A stretch of DNA of 64,000 nt, taken from the NCBI GenBank assembly GCA_964572965.1, contig CAZNHL010000003.1, positions 1 through 64,000 on the forward strand. Reading direction: 5' to 3'. Each line of letters starts with the position of its first letter. Within the stretch, counting starts at the first letter, position 1. Under the pieces are notes generated by a model. That model saw only the letters and a list, made by a program, of their open reading frames with translations. It had not been told where the DNA came from and ran no database searches. The translations under genes were made by a program, and so were the position numbers. Positions 35,774 to 45,475 of this stretch are shown here, piece by piece. Source of the stretch: CAZNHL01 sp964572965. Lineage in GTDB: Bacteria > Bacteroidota > Bacteroidia > Cytophagales > UBA9547.

Positions 35774-36487
35774 TTATTCTCCAGCCAATTCTTCAGTCAA
35801 AGCTTTATATTTTCTTGCGTCGTTAGCCTGAGGAGTTGCAGCATAGTTATCTGCAATTTTACCGTAAGCTTCTGCTGCTTTCTTGAATTCTTTCTTTTTC
35901 TCTAAAGCTAAACCCAATTTCAATAGGTAGCCTGGAGTAAATTGTTTGTTAGGCTTGTAGTTAGCAGCTTTTTCGTAATACTTAACAGCATTTTCAAAAT
36001 CTGCTTTTTCAGAGTATGCGTCACCTATAAGGCTGTAAGCACGTGCCTGAAGCAATAAATCTGAAGCAGAGAATTTATCAAGACGCTCGATTGCTTCATC
36101 AAATTTTCCTTGTTTCAACAAAGCAGTACCTGAATAGAACTGAGCAAGGTTACCGGCAGCAGTACCACTGTAGCTATCAGCAATTTCAAGAAGACCAAGG
36201 TTGTTACCGTCGCCGTTCAATGCTTTTTTCAATGAATCAGCTTCGAAATAGTACACAGACTGGAACATTAGCTTTTGAGCTTCCTGGTTCTGAGTATGTG
36301 TGTAATATTTGTAGCCGCCAAAAGCCAATGCAAGGAAAAGAATTGCTCCACCTACATAAGAAATAGTTTTAGCATTTCTTTCGAAGAAATCTCCTGCTAA
36401 ATCAAATTCATTGTGAAGTGCTTCAGGGCTTTCAATAAGCTCTTCAATTTTGCTTTCTGCCTTTTTAGTTTTTGGTGTAGTTGCCAT
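35774..36487 (-). CDS. TPR-repeat inner-membrane-anchored protein
   Basis: The 237-residue protein has a Lys/Glu-rich cytoplasmic N-terminus, one hydrophobic helix (TISYVGGAILFLALAFGGYKYY, about residues 41-62), and three or four TPR-like units after it (for example FDEAIERLDKF, SLIGDAYSEKADFENAVKYYEKA, KKEFKKAAEAYGKIAD). The plan resembles the YfgM/Tol-Pal-associated tetratricopeptide group, which acts near the Sec translocon or envelope stress. The exact role is unknown. It lies 48 bases after pdhA on the same strand. Confidence 0.8.
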   Translation of the reverse strand: MATTPKTKKAESKIEELIESPEALHNEFDLAGDFFERNAKTISYVGGAILFLALAFGGYKYYTHTQNQEAQKLMFQSVYYFEADSLKKALNGDGNNLGLLEIADSYSGTAAGNLAQFYSGTALLKQGKFDEAIERLDKFSASDLLLQARAYSLIGDAYSEKADFENAVKYYEKAANYKPNKQFTPGYLLKLGLALEKKKEFKKAAEAYGKIADNYAATPQANDARKYKALTEELAGE

Positions 36488-36535
36488 TTCTTTTTTTTGT
36501 TTTGCCCGGTTATGCCGGTAAAAATGTTGGTTATA

Positions 36536-37570
36536 TTATTCAGTGATGAAAGGATAATCTGCGTCAACGTAAACGTCTTTCCATGCCTCTTCTGGTTCTG
36601 GGTATGGAGATTCTTCAGCAAATGTTACTGATTCAGCAACTTTAGCTGCAATGGCTGCATCAATAGCATCCAGTTCAGCTTCAGTAGCAATCTTTTCTTT
36701 CAATATTTTCTCTCTGATCTGCTCTACCGGATCTTGTGCCTTGTAAGACTCCAATTCCTCTTTAGTTCTGTATTTAGCAGGATCAGACATTGAGTGCCCT
36801 TTGTAACGATAAGTTCTGAACTCAAGGTAAGTTGGTCCGTCGCCTCTTCTTGCTCTGTCGGCAGCTTCAGCCACAGCCAAGTGAACAGCTTCAACATCCA
36901 TTCCGTTAACAGGAGCAGCAGGCATATCATAACCTTCTGCCATTTGGTATAGCTCAGTTACGTTTGAAGTTCTTGCTACAGAAGTACCCATTGCATAACC
37001 ATTGTTTTCTACAACAAAAATTACAGGTAGTTTCCATAACATAGCCATGTTGAAAGTTTCGTGGAATGCACCCTGACGAGTAGCACCATCACCCATGAAA
37101 CAGATCGCAAGGTTACCGGTTTTATTGTATTTTTCAGCAAATGCCAAACCAGCACCCAATGGTATCTGGCCACCAACGATACCGTGTCCGCCTACAAAGC
37201 CAACTTCTTTATCGAAGATGTGCATAGAACCACCTTTACCTTTAGAGCAGCCGGTAGCTTTTGCGAATAATTCTGCCATAATCGCATTAGGAGAAGTGCC
37301 TAATGCTAAAGGAAAGCCGTGGTCACGATAAGCAGTGATCCATTTGTCGCCTTTTCTCAATGCAGAAGCAGAGCCTGAAGCACATGCCTCCTGACCGATA
37401 TAAAGGTGACAAAACCCTTTAATTTTTTGTTGTCCATACAATTGACCGGCTTTCTCCTCGAATTTCCTCATCAATTGCATAGAATCATACCAGTATATAT
37501 ATGTTTCTTTCGAAAAAGTTACTTTAGATGTCCCTTTCGACTTGGTCAGTTCTTTTGCAGTATTTGCCAT
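36536..37570 (-). CDS. pdhA: Pyruvate dehydrogenase E1 component, alpha subunit
   Basis: The 344-residue product from the ATG at 37568-37570 is the alpha chain of a two-chain E1. It shows FCHLYIGQEACASG, TAYRDHGFPLALG, the TPP/Mg site GDGATRQGAFHETFN...ENN, and the phosphorylation-loop-like region YRYKGHSMSDPAKYRTKEE. With the beta chain it decarboxylates pyruvate and passes the acetyl group to E2. No beta gene is in the window, as E1 alpha stands separately in many Bacteroidetes. The TPR gene directly follows. A two-codon longer TTG start is possible. Confidence 0.95.
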   Translation of the reverse strand: MANTAKELTKSKGTSKVTFSKETYIYWYDSMQLMRKFEEKAGQLYGQQKIKGFCHLYIGQEACASGSASALRKGDKWITAYRDHGFPLALGTSPNAIMAELFAKATGCSKGKGGSMHIFDKEVGFVGGHGIVGGQIPLGAGLAFAEKYNKTGNLAICFMGDGATRQGAFHETFNMAMLWKLPVIFVVENNGYAMGTSVARTSNVTELYQMAEGYDMPAAPVNGMDVEAVHLAVAEAADRARRGDGPTYLEFRTYRYKGHSMSDPAKYRTKEELESYKAQDPVEQIREKILKEKIATEAELDAIDAAIAAKVAESVTFAEESPYPEPEEAWKDVYVDADYPFITE

Positions 37571-37747
37571 TATCAAAAATCGTTAACAAACAGAATGCGA
37601 ATTTATATAAAATACTTGAATAAAACGCAAATCGGATTGAGATATTAGACTTTAGAAATGAGAGAAGAAAATAAAAGTATTTTTGACATACTTTGACAGG
37701 GTCAGCAAACAAGTGTAAATTAATCAGAATAACTGTTTTTTTAAATT

Positions 37748-37779
37748 AAGAAGCCTGCTACATCAGTGGCAGGCTTCTT
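37748..37779 (-). terminator. Hairpin terminator after the secreted propeller gene
   Basis: AAGAAGCCTGC at 37748-37758 pairs perfectly with GCAGGCTTCTT at 37769-37779. It lies about 18 bases past the stop codon of the minus-strand propeller gene and is followed by a T-rich stretch on that strand. Confidence 0.7.
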
Positions 37780-37796
37780 GATTTCTTCAAAATTTC

Positions 37797-40601
37797 TTAT
37801 TTGCGGATAATTTTCCGCACTATGCCCGTGTTGTCATTATAGAGTTTTACATAATAAACACCTTCGCTAAGAGAAGTAATATCAAGACTGTTTGTAATCT
37901 CTTTGACAGATGTTTCCTTTAGTTTTATACCTAAGGCATCATAAATTTCTACTTTGACTTCTCCCAGATTATTTTGTCCGATATTCAAAATACCGGAGGA
38001 AGGGTTGGGGTATAAAGTAATTTCCTGCAATTGTTTTTCTATGATTCCGGTTGTGATTCCTGAATTTACAATAGCAGTATCCGGTAAGCTATAACCACTT
38101 TCGTTTCCCTGCTGATTGATAGCTTTTACCCAATAATAGTAAATAATATCTTTGATTACTGTTTCATCCAGATAGCTATTTTCTGATGCAGCAACAGACG
38201 TGAGTAGTGTAGCAGTAGTATAATCATCTCCGGTATTTCTATAGATAGCATAAGAAGTTAAATTTCCTTCCGGATTAGTGTTCCATTCCAGTTTGATATT
38301 GGTTTCGTCACCTTGTGCAACCAGATTGTCAGGAACTGTAGGTGTTGATAGTACTTTGAAAATGCCTACTGCATTTTTGGAATGTCCGGCAGTATAAAGA
38401 AAATTACCATCAGGGCTCACAACAGACGAACGGCAGCCGGCTATTCCGGAAACTCCTGATTGTGCAAACCTACCGGCATAAAGCAGACGTCCGTTCTGAG
38501 AATTACGGTTGAATACAAGTATAGAACTGTCTACAGAACAGGAGATATACAGGTTCTTACCAAGGTTGTCAAATTGCATAGAAGTGATTGCACTCATATT
38601 TTTGATACCTTTTTCTCCGTTTCTGAATACATCTACAAGCGATAACAGCCCTGTTGTTACATTGCGTTCAAATAAAAATATAGATTTGTCACGATTACTC
38701 GATACATACAAATGACGATCATTGGAAGGAGAAACCAACAAATTGTTTGGCAGTGTCATACCTGTGAGCCCGTCTGTATTGTTTCTGTATTTTGTGATAT
38801 AAACAGGTTCTCCCGTTGTAACATTCCTGCTAAATACATGAATTGAGCTGTCTGAAGTACTTGCAGTATATATAAAGCCTCCGTCTTGGCTTATAGCCAG
38901 AGAACTAGGATAAAAAGGCGGTGCTGAATAAAGATTTGATTCACCTAACAGGCCTGTTGCCGGATCACGCTGAAAATAAACAATACCGTCTGGACCTGTG
39001 GAGTATAAAAATTTACCATCATCTGATAAAGCAAGCTTTGCTCCGGCTCCTACTATCAATATGTCATTGATGCCTTCCTGTAGTATCTGCTTGAAAGTCA
39101 GTTTTCCGGTTGACAGATCACGGTCGAAAACCAGAATAGAAAAGTTGCTATAATCTGTTGCATATAGATATTTTCCATCAGGAGATACCAGAATAGCTCC
39201 TGTTTTCCTTAAAGATATTCCGTTTACTCCGTCTTGTATCAGTTGCTGAAAGACAAGTTCTCCTGTAGATGGATTACGAGTGAACACTGACAATGAAGGT
39301 TGGAAGATACTTGCTACATATGCATTTTTTCCATCCTTGTCTGTTGCTATTATGGTAGGATTAATCAGGCCGGCATTGCCAGTAATTCCCTCTTTGATTA
39401 CAGTATTGAATGATAATGTACCAGTTGACGCGTTTCTGTTAAAGGAAACAATTGAGTTACCGGTGTAATTTGCAACGTATATGTTTTTGCCATCAGTATC
39501 TCCTATGGCATAGCGGGGTGCTGTCATATCTGAAACTCCTGCTACTCCACTCTCCTGCTTTTCAATGAATGATAATTTTCCTGAAGCCAGATTGCGTTCG
39601 AAAACGGCCAGTGAATTTTTCTTGGAGCAGCTTACATAGATATTTTTTCCATCATAACTCACCATCATTGAATTGATAGCATTAATGCCGTCAACCCCAT
39701 TTTGCCCTTGCCTGTAGGATTCCACTAAAGTAAGATTTCCGGTAGTTTCATTACGCTCGAAGGCAAAAACGGAGCTGTCCCTGCTACTGGAAACATACAG
39801 ATAGTGTCCGTCAGGAGGTGATTGTATCAAATTACCAGGCTGGGTCATGCCTGTAAGACCGGAAGTATTGTTTTGATAGCGAGTAACATAAGCTGGTTCT
39901 CCTGTCTCCTTATTCCGACTAAACACATGGATTGAACTATCAGCACTGTTTGTGGTGTACAGATATGCATCATCAGGGCTGATAACTATTGAGTTTGGAG
40001 AGAAAAAGGGAGATTCATAAAAGCCACTTTCACTTAATGTACCCGTTGTAAGGTCTCGCCCGAAATATACAATGCCGTCAGAGCCAACTGAGTACAAAAA
40101 TTTCCCATCACCTGATAACTCCAGTTTGTCTCCGGCTCCTACTATCCATATGTCGTTAGTACCTTCCTCTAAAATCTGCTTAAACGTGAGCTTTCCGGTA
40201 GTTATGTCACGGTCAAAAACCAATAAACTATAATTACCACGATCTGCTACATATACCTGCTTGCCGTTAGGTGTAACCAGAATTGAACTTATTCTTGTTA
40301 ACTTGATTCCGTTTTCCCCATTTTGAAGCAGTTGCTGATAAGTCAGTTCTCCTGTGGTAGTATTACGGGCATAAACAGCCAGGGTAGGTTTGAGTATACT
40401 CCCTACGTAAACATTTTTACCAGAGGGGTCAGTGGTCATCACCGAAGCATTGGTAAGACCTTTGTTGTTAATACCTTGCTCTATTGATTGAAGATATTCT
40501 AAAGGTTGAGCCTGTACCGTGTAATAAAACAAGAAAAAAATGAGCACCGCAGTGGCGCGTATTTTTTCAAAAATGATTGGATTGTGTTGAGTCTTTTCCA
40601 T
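37797..40601 (-). CDS. Secreted double beta-propeller protein with FN3 and T9SS sorting domain
   Basis: From the ATG at 40599-40601 the product is 934 residues. A signal peptide ends near AVQAQP-like residues 28-33. Two tandem propeller units follow (about 41-402 and 403-750), each with seven blades of about 50 residues of the G-K-x-x-Y-V/V-F-x-R-x-x-T-T-G-x-L pattern of lactonase-like beta-propellers. The second copy repeats the first blade by blade, so the gene arose by internal duplication. A fibronectin-III-like domain (about 752-835) and a C-terminal T9SS type A sorting domain (LYPNPSSGILNI...YYVKLYNDNTG) follow. It is therefore exported and anchored by type IX secretion. The ligand or enzyme role is unknown. 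Confidence 0.9.
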   Translation of the reverse strand: MEKTQHNPIIFEKIRATAVLIFFLFYYTVQAQPLEYLQSIEQGINNKGLTNASVMTTDPSGKNVYVGSILKPTLAVYARNTTTGELTYQQLLQNGENGIKLTRISSILVTPNGKQVYVADRGNYSLLVFDRDITTGKLTFKQILEEGTNDIWIVGAGDKLELSGDGKFLYSVGSDGIVYFGRDLTTGTLSESGFYESPFFSPNSIVISPDDAYLYTTNSADSSIHVFSRNKETGEPAYVTRYQNNTSGLTGMTQPGNLIQSPPDGHYLYVSSSRDSSVFAFERNETTGNLTLVESYRQGQNGVDGINAINSMMVSYDGKNIYVSCSKKNSLAVFERNLASGKLSFIEKQESGVAGVSDMTAPRYAIGDTDGKNIYVANYTGNSIVSFNRNASTGTLSFNTVIKEGITGNAGLINPTIIATDKDGKNAYVASIFQPSLSVFTRNPSTGELVFQQLIQDGVNGISLRKTGAILVSPDGKYLYATDYSNFSILVFDRDLSTGKLTFKQILQEGINDILIVGAGAKLALSDDGKFLYSTGPDGIVYFQRDPATGLLGESNLYSAPPFYPSSLAISQDGGFIYTASTSDSSIHVFSRNVTTGEPVYITKYRNNTDGLTGMTLPNNLLVSPSNDRHLYVSSNRDKSIFLFERNVTTGLLSLVDVFRNGEKGIKNMSAITSMQFDNLGKNLYISCSVDSSILVFNRNSQNGRLLYAGRFAQSGVSGIAGCRSSVVSPDGNFLYTAGHSKNAVGIFKVLSTPTVPDNLVAQGDETNIKLEWNTNPEGNLTSYAIYRNTGDDYTTATLLTSVAASENSYLDETVIKDIIYYYWVKAINQQGNESGYSLPDTAIVNSGITTGIIEKQLQEITLYPNPSSGILNIGQNNLGEVKVEIYDALGIKLKETSVKEITNSLDITSLSEGVYYVKLYNDNTGIVRKIIRK

Positions 40602-40807
40602 GCTATTTAGTTTTATAGAATGACAGTCAATTAATTTAAGAGTGTTTGACTTTGTAGCTACTACATTTCCCTTTGAATAAAGTAACCCGTAGTAAACGTT
40701 TTCGGGCCACAAGAAATAGGGAAAGATGGTTTAGGGGAATTGAGCCGGTCAACTAAAAATAGTTTTTACTAAAACCTTCAACAGCAACAAAACCGACAAT
40801 TTCATTG

Positions 40808-40815
40808 TAAATTTG
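40808..40815 (+). promoter_or_regulatory. Candidate Bacteroidetes -7 promoter box before recF
   Basis: TAAATTTG at 40808-40815 matches the TAnnTTTG -7 consensus of the Bacteroidetes primary sigma factor and ends eight bases before the recF start. No clear -33 TTTG element was found at the usual distance, so this is weak. If used, the mRNA would be nearly leaderless. Confidence 0.35.
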
Positions 40816-40823
40816 CTGTAAAT

Positions 40824-41930
40824 ATGCATTTAGCTTCCCTCCATCTGGCCAATTTTAAAAACTATGAAACCGCTGAACTACAGTTTTCAGAGGAGATTAA
40901 TTGTTTTGTGGGAGAAAACGGTAGCGGGAAAACAAACCTGCTGGATGCTATTTATTATTTGTCGCTGAGTAAAAGTGCGTTTAATAGTGTTGATGGTCAG
41001 AACATGCGACACGGCGAAGCTTTCTTTGGCATTACAGGACATTTTGAAAAAGAGGGTAAAAAAGAAAAAGTGCAATGCAGCCTTAAGTCAGGAGAAAAAA
41101 AAACACTGAAACTTAACGGCCAGGCCTACGAAAAGATCAGTGAGCATATCGGTGTATTCCCGTGTATTCTTATAGCTCCCAACGATACTGATATTATAAG
41201 GGACGGGAGTGAAGAGCGGCGTAAGTTCTTTGATAGCATTTTATCACAAATAGATAAACTATATCTTGACGAATTGATGCGCTACAACCGGTTGTTAAAA
41301 CACAGAAATGCCTTGTTGAAACAATTTGGAGAAAGGCGTTACCGTGATGATGACCAGCTGGAACCTTTTTCTGTTGAGCTGGTGATAAGCGCCAAAATTA
41401 TTTCTGAGAAAAGAGAGAGGTTTCTTCGGGATTTTGAACCGTCATTCCAAAAACATTACCAGAACCTTACAGATAGTAAGGAAAAAGTAAGTTTAAGGTA
41501 TGAAAGTGAAGTTAGTGATGAACTTTTTGAAGAAAAGTTTAATCAGAATGTCGCGAAGGATATAGCATACCAGCGTACAACCATGGGAGTACATACTGAT
41601 GATTTCCTTTTCAGGATAGAAAATCACCCTTTGAAAAAATTCGGTTCACAAGGACAGCAGAAGTCGTACCTTATTGCCCTTAAACTGGCGCAATTTGATT
41701 TGATACAGGAGCGCCTGCAAATGAAGCCGATTTTGCTGCTGGATGATATCTTTGATAAATTGGATGATGCACGTATTGCGAAGCTGATGAAAATGGTGGC
41801 AGATGAGGCTTTTGGGCAACTTTTTGTGACTGACGCAAGGCCAGAACGAACCGAGAAGATCTTTGAAGATTTGCGCAGTAAAATATCTATATTTAGCGTA
41901 TTGAAGGGCGAAGTTTCTCCTTTATTATAA
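40824..41930 (+). CDS. recF: DNA replication and repair protein RecF
   Basis: The 368-residue SMC-like ATPase has an N-terminal LASLHLANFKNYETAEL, Walker A GENGSGKTNLLDAIYYLS near residues 30-45, the signature KKFGSQGQQKSYLIAL near residue 272, and Walker B PILLLDDIFDKLDDARI. RecF loads RecA on gapped DNA with RecO and RecR. The DUF721 gene follows about 108 bases downstream. This recF-DUF721 order is usual in bacteria. Confidence 0.95.
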   Translation: MHLASLHLANFKNYETAELQFSEEINCFVGENGSGKTNLLDAIYYLSLSKSAFNSVDGQNMRHGEAFFGITGHFEKEGKKEKVQCSLKSGEKKTLKLNGQAYEKISEHIGVFPCILIAPNDTDIIRDGSEERRKFFDSILSQIDKLYLDELMRYNRLLKHRNALLKQFGERRYRDDDQLEPFSVELVISAKIISEKRERFLRDFEPSFQKHYQNLTDSKEKVSLRYESEVSDELFEEKFNQNVAKDIAYQRTTMGVHTDDFLFRIENHPLKKFGSQGQQKSYLIALKLAQFDLIQERLQMKPILLLDDIFDKLDDARIAKLMKMVADEAFGQLFVTDARPERTEKIFEDLRSKISIFSVLKGEVSPLL

Positions 41931-42038
41931 GATTGGAAAATTTTAAAATTAAAGAGGCGGTTTTGTTGGTTCTTTTTAGAATCTCCAAATATGATCCATC
42001 AATTTTAAAATCTTCAAATCTTTCAATTTGAATCACCC

Positions 42039-42356
42039 ATGTACTACAAGAAAAAAGATACTACTCCAAGGTCTGCCGACACCCTTTCTTTAAAAGAAGG
42101 GATAGAAGCATTGCTGGATGCCTATCATTTGCGTACCAAATTTCATCAGACGCAGTTGGTCAGTTCCTGGGACAAGATCATGGGAGGGCCTATTGCGAGT
42201 AGAACAGAGAAGTTATTTATCAAAGACAAAAAGCTTTTTATAAAACTTAATTCGGCTCCTTTGAAACAGGAATTGAGCATGTCCAAAACAAGGCTTATTC
42301 AAATACTGAATGGGTCTATAGGAGAAGAAGTCATCAATGAAATTATTTTTATTTAA
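42039..42356 (+). CDS. DUF721 family protein (DciA-like)
   Basis: The 105-residue protein has the DUF721 core: LLDAYHLRTKFHQTQLVSSWDKIMGGPIASRTEKLFIKDKKLFIKL and the tail VINEIIFI. Members of this family near recF and dnaA in many bacteria include DciA, which helps load the replicative helicase. Assignment to DciA function is from family and position only. The preceding leader (41931-42038) contains AAATCTTCAAATCTTTCAA-type low-complexity words. Confidence 0.82.
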   Translation: MYYKKKDTTPRSADTLSLKEGIEALLDAYHLRTKFHQTQLVSSWDKIMGGPIASRTEKLFIKDKKLFIKLNSAPLKQELSMSKTRLIQILNGSIGEEVINEIIFI

Positions 42357-42408
42357 GCGGAGTGTTTAAACTAATTCCTCATCGCTAACACCTATTCGCT
42401 AAAAAAGA

Positions 42409-43626
42409 ATGAAAGTATTTAATGAAATCGGTTCTCTGAAAAAAGTATTGATTCACCGTCCTGATGAAGGCATTGCCCATGTCACTCCTGCAAAAGCGGT
42501 TGAGTTACTTTATGAAGACATCGTTCATTTTCCTTTGATGAGCAAGGAACATAGGGTTTTTGTTGAAGTCATCGAAGCTTTTACCGGTCCTGAAGGTGTA
42601 TTGGATGTGCAGCAATTGCTAAGTGAGACCTTTACGACACTCCAGGCTAAAAAAGAAATTATCGAGCAGGTAGTCGCTTTTGAACACCTTACCAAAGCAC
42701 AACAACAAACCTTATTTTCATTAACAGCAGAAGAACTGGCGGCTACACTGATCTCTGGTATTTTACCTAATAATGAATTCGTATTTGAGCCATTGCCTAA
42801 TTATGTCTTTACAAGAGATACCGGCTGTAATATTAATGGTTTTATTCTTTTGGGGCAGGCAGCTAAACACGCTCGCATGAGAGAAACTGTGTTGAACAGA
42901 TGGATTTTTTCACGCAATCCTGTTTTCTCAGAAAATCAGTTACTGGCAAGTATTACATCTGCCAATGAGCCTGATGAGACTTTGGCAATTGAAGGCGGTG
43001 ATATTATGTTGCTGGCGCCCGATCACCTGGCAATAGGTTGTAGCGAACGTACTACGACGGAGGCCGCAATACGGGTGAAAGATCAGTTATTGACAAAAGG
43101 TGTTGTTGAAAAGGTGAGTTTGGTAGAAGTACCTAAACTACGTTTATATATGCACCTTGATACTGTTTTTACACAGATCAGTCGTGATGAATACGTGGCT
43201 TTTGCTCCTTTAGTATTGGAAGAAGGTGCAATGCCTGTCACTACTTATGATAAGAATAATGAAGAGACAAAGCATTCGTCTTTTAAAAATTTCATAGATA
43301 GTATTAACCCTAAGGCCGAATATATTCTTTGCGGACAAGGTATAAAACCTTTTGAAGATCGTGAACAATGGACAGATGCCTGCAATCTTGTAGCTGTTAA
43401 AGACGGCGTTGCTTTATTGTATGACCGGAATGAGAAAACGGCAGAAGCCTTGCAGAGTCAGGGTTATGAAATTATAGAAGCAGTACATTTTCTTGAAAAA
43501 GTAAAGAAAGGCTATATTATTCCTGATAACTTATACCGTACAATTATACTTATTCCTTCAGCAGAACTTTCTCGTGCACGCGGAGGTCCGCACTGTATGA
43601 CTATGCCGCTGGAAAGGGCTTTGTAA
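42409..43626 (+). CDS. arcA: Arginine deiminase
   Basis: This 405-residue guanidino-group-modifying enzyme hydrolyses arginine to citrulline and ammonia. The conserved motifs are LIHRPDEGI, VFTRDTG (FTRD), AIEGGDIM (EGGD), RLYMHLDTVFT (HxDT) and the C-terminal RARGGPHCMTMPLERAL with nucleophile C396. The other arc genes (carbamate kinase, antiporter) are not adjacent, so the enzyme may serve a purpose other than energy generation. It has its own short leader after the DUF721 gene. Confidence 0.92.
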   Translation: MKVFNEIGSLKKVLIHRPDEGIAHVTPAKAVELLYEDIVHFPLMSKEHRVFVEVIEAFTGPEGVLDVQQLLSETFTTLQAKKEIIEQVVAFEHLTKAQQQTLFSLTAEELAATLISGILPNNEFVFEPLPNYVFTRDTGCNINGFILLGQAAKHARMRETVLNRWIFSRNPVFSENQLLASITSANEPDETLAIEGGDIMLLAPDHLAIGCSERTTTEAAIRVKDQLLTKGVVEKVSLVEVPKLRLYMHLDTVFTQISRDEYVAFAPLVLEEGAMPVTTYDKNNEETKHSSFKNFIDSINPKAEYILCGQGIKPFEDREQWTDACNLVAVKDGVALLYDRNEKTAEALQSQGYEIIEAVHFLEKVKKGYIIPDNLYRTIILIPSAELSRARGGPHCMTMPLERAL

Positions 43627-43727
43627 ATAAACAAGTTGTTCGGATTTTTGTTATACTAAAAAAGTATTTTATTTAGTAAAAAAATCAGTTTTCATTTAAA
43701 TTATCTAATCTAAAAATTATAGCAACC

Positions 43728-44594
43728 ATGAAGAAATCACTTTTGTGTTTGAGCGCATTGTTAATAATGGCCGGCTCATCTTGTGTATCAAAAAAGAAAT
43801 ATCAGGAGTTACAGGCACAGCTTGCCAAAAGCGGCGAGGATAATAAAAGTGTTCAGGTTGTACAACGCCGTTGTGCAGAGGATCTGGCAGGAAGCAATGC
43901 AAAGATCAAGGTGCTGGAAGATCAGGTTGCATATCTGAAAGCCAACAATAACGACTTGATCAATAATATGGGTAATATGACTACGCTTACAACCAAAGGT
44001 GCACAAAACCTGGAGAAGTCATTAGAAAGTATCAAGGAAAAAGACACTCAGATTACACGTTTACAGGATGCTTTGACCAAGAAAGATTCTGTAACTATTG
44101 CTTTGGTTACAAGCTTAAAAGGTGCGCTAGGTAATATGGATGACGAAGATATCGAAGTGAATGTAGAAAAAGGTGTTGTGTTTATTTCCATTGCCGATAA
44201 ACTTTTGTTCAAAAGCGGCAGCTACGACGTGACAGACAATGCTAAAACCGTATTAGGTAAAGTAGCTGTTGTGGTAAAAGCAAAGCCTGATTTTGAGGTA
44301 ATGGTTGAAGGACATACTGACAATGTTCCGGTTAATAATACTGTATTGGTTGATAACTGGGACTTGAGTGTTAAAAGAGCGACATCAGTTGTACGTGTTT
44401 TACAAAACGACTTTAAGATAGCTCCTGAGCGTCTTATTGCTGCCGGACGTAGTTTTTATGTGCCTTTAGCAAGTAATGATAATGTTGCCGGAAAAGCGAA
44501 GAATCGCAGAACACGCATCGTAGTACTACCTAAAATCGATCAGTTTTACAATATGATTGAAGAAGGTATGAAAGAAGCCGGTAAGAAGAAGTAA
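43728..44594 (+). CDS. OmpA-family lipoprotein, peptidoglycan-binding
   Basis: The 288-residue protein has a lipobox-like signal sequence (LIMAGSSC, Cys at about 19), a coiled-coil stalk (Gln/Lys/Asp-rich, residues about 25-120), and a C-terminal OmpA domain (ADKLLFKSGSYDVTDNAK, VEGHTDNVPVNN, NWDLSVKRATSVVRVL, GKAKNRRTRIVV). It is tethered to the outer membrane by lipid and binds peptidoglycan through the OmpA domain, as Pal-type proteins do. A strong terminator follows. Confidence 0.9.
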   Translation: MKKSLLCLSALLIMAGSSCVSKKKYQELQAQLAKSGEDNKSVQVVQRRCAEDLAGSNAKIKVLEDQVAYLKANNNDLINNMGNMTTLTTKGAQNLEKSLESIKEKDTQITRLQDALTKKDSVTIALVTSLKGALGNMDDEDIEVNVEKGVVFISIADKLLFKSGSYDVTDNAKTVLGKVAVVVKAKPDFEVMVEGHTDNVPVNNTVLVDNWDLSVKRATSVVRVLQNDFKIAPERLIAAGRSFYVPLASNDNVAGKAKNRRTRIVVLPKIDQFYNMIEEGMKEAGKKK

Positions 44595-44608
44595 TTGAGT
44601 TTATTACG

Positions 44609-44648
44609 AAAGGCGTTCCGTAGATATTTGCTGCGGAACGCTTTTTTT
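44609..44648 (+). terminator. Rho-independent terminator after the OmpA lipoprotein
   Basis: GCGTTCCG near 44613-44620 pairs with CGGAACGC near 44634-44641, followed by a run of seven T. It lies 15 bases past the stop codon. Confidence 0.8.
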
Positions 44649-44758
44649 ATTGTATCCGGAATTAAGATATTGATCCTGAAGACACTTATGCTAATAGTAC
44701 ATTAATAGCAAAGATGTCGGATACAGGATAAACCTGAAAAGCTAATGCATTTGTAAGG

Positions 44759-45403
44759 CTAAGCTCTTACAAATGCATTAGATACTTTTTCTCTTTTTAT
44801 TGTAGTTGTTGGTCCGTGACCGGGATAAACAATATAATCTTCCGGAAGTGTATAGAGTTTTTGTCTGATTGATTTTTCAAGTGTATCATAATTACCTCCC
44901 GGTAAATCTGAACGGCCAATACTGCCGGCGAAAAGTACATCGCCCGAGAAGCAATGTTTGCCGGCATGGTCAATAAATGCAATATGACCGGGTGCATGGC
45001 CTGGAACAAAAATGATGTCTAAGGTAACTCCCCCCAATATTATCTGATCACCTTCTTCCAAAAGACGGTCTGGCTCTACCGGTTGGTACTGGAAAAAACC
45101 ATACGATGGAGCATAAGAAGCAACAGCCCTTAAAGTATCTGCATCCAGACTATAGACCCATAATGGCACATTCCAGGTTTTCTTTACAAAGAAATTTCCA
45201 AGCACGTGGTCGACATGGCTATGTGTGCTGAGGATATACTTCAATGCCAGACCTTGTGCATCAACAAACTCCTTCAGCTCGGCTTGTTCGTCAGCATCAT
45301 AACATCCCGGATCAATAACAGCAGCAGCTTTACTTGCTTCGTCCCACACAACATAAGTGTTTTCACTTAAAGCATTGAAGGTAAGTTGTTTGATTTTTAG
45401 CAT
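44759..45403 (-). CDS. MBL-fold metallo-hydrolase (glyoxalase II-like)
   Basis: The 214-residue protein has the metallo-beta-lactamase fold landmarks: ILSTHSHVDHVLGN (H-x-H-x-D-H), VPGHAPGHIAF, HCFSGDVLFAGSIGRSDLPGG and YPGHGPTTTI. It lacks the extra C-terminal domain of true glyoxalase II, so it is a short single-domain hydrolase of the group acting on thioesters or similar bonds. Substrate is unknown. The hairpin just upstream belongs to the RidA gene. Confidence 0.88.
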   Translation of the reverse strand: MLKIKQLTFNALSENTYVVWDEASKAAAVIDPGCYDADEQAELKEFVDAQGLALKYILSTHSHVDHVLGNFFVKKTWNVPLWVYSLDADTLRAVASYAPSYGFFQYQPVEPDRLLEEGDQIILGGVTLDIIFVPGHAPGHIAFIDHAGKHCFSGDVLFAGSIGRSDLPGGNYDTLEKSIRQKLYTLPEDYIVYPGHGPTTTIKREKVSNAFVRA

Positions 45404-45430
45404 AATGAAGGTTAATAATGCATGTACATA

Positions 45431-45460
45431 AAAAAACCGGAGACGTAAGCCTCCGGTTTT
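45431..45460 (-). terminator. Rho-independent terminator after ridA
   Basis: AAAACCGGAG and CTCCGGTTTT form a perfect ten-base stem. On the minus strand it is followed by a T-run, so it terminates ridA transcription before the MBL gene. Confidence 0.85.
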
Positions 45461-45475
45461 GTCCTATTTATTTCT

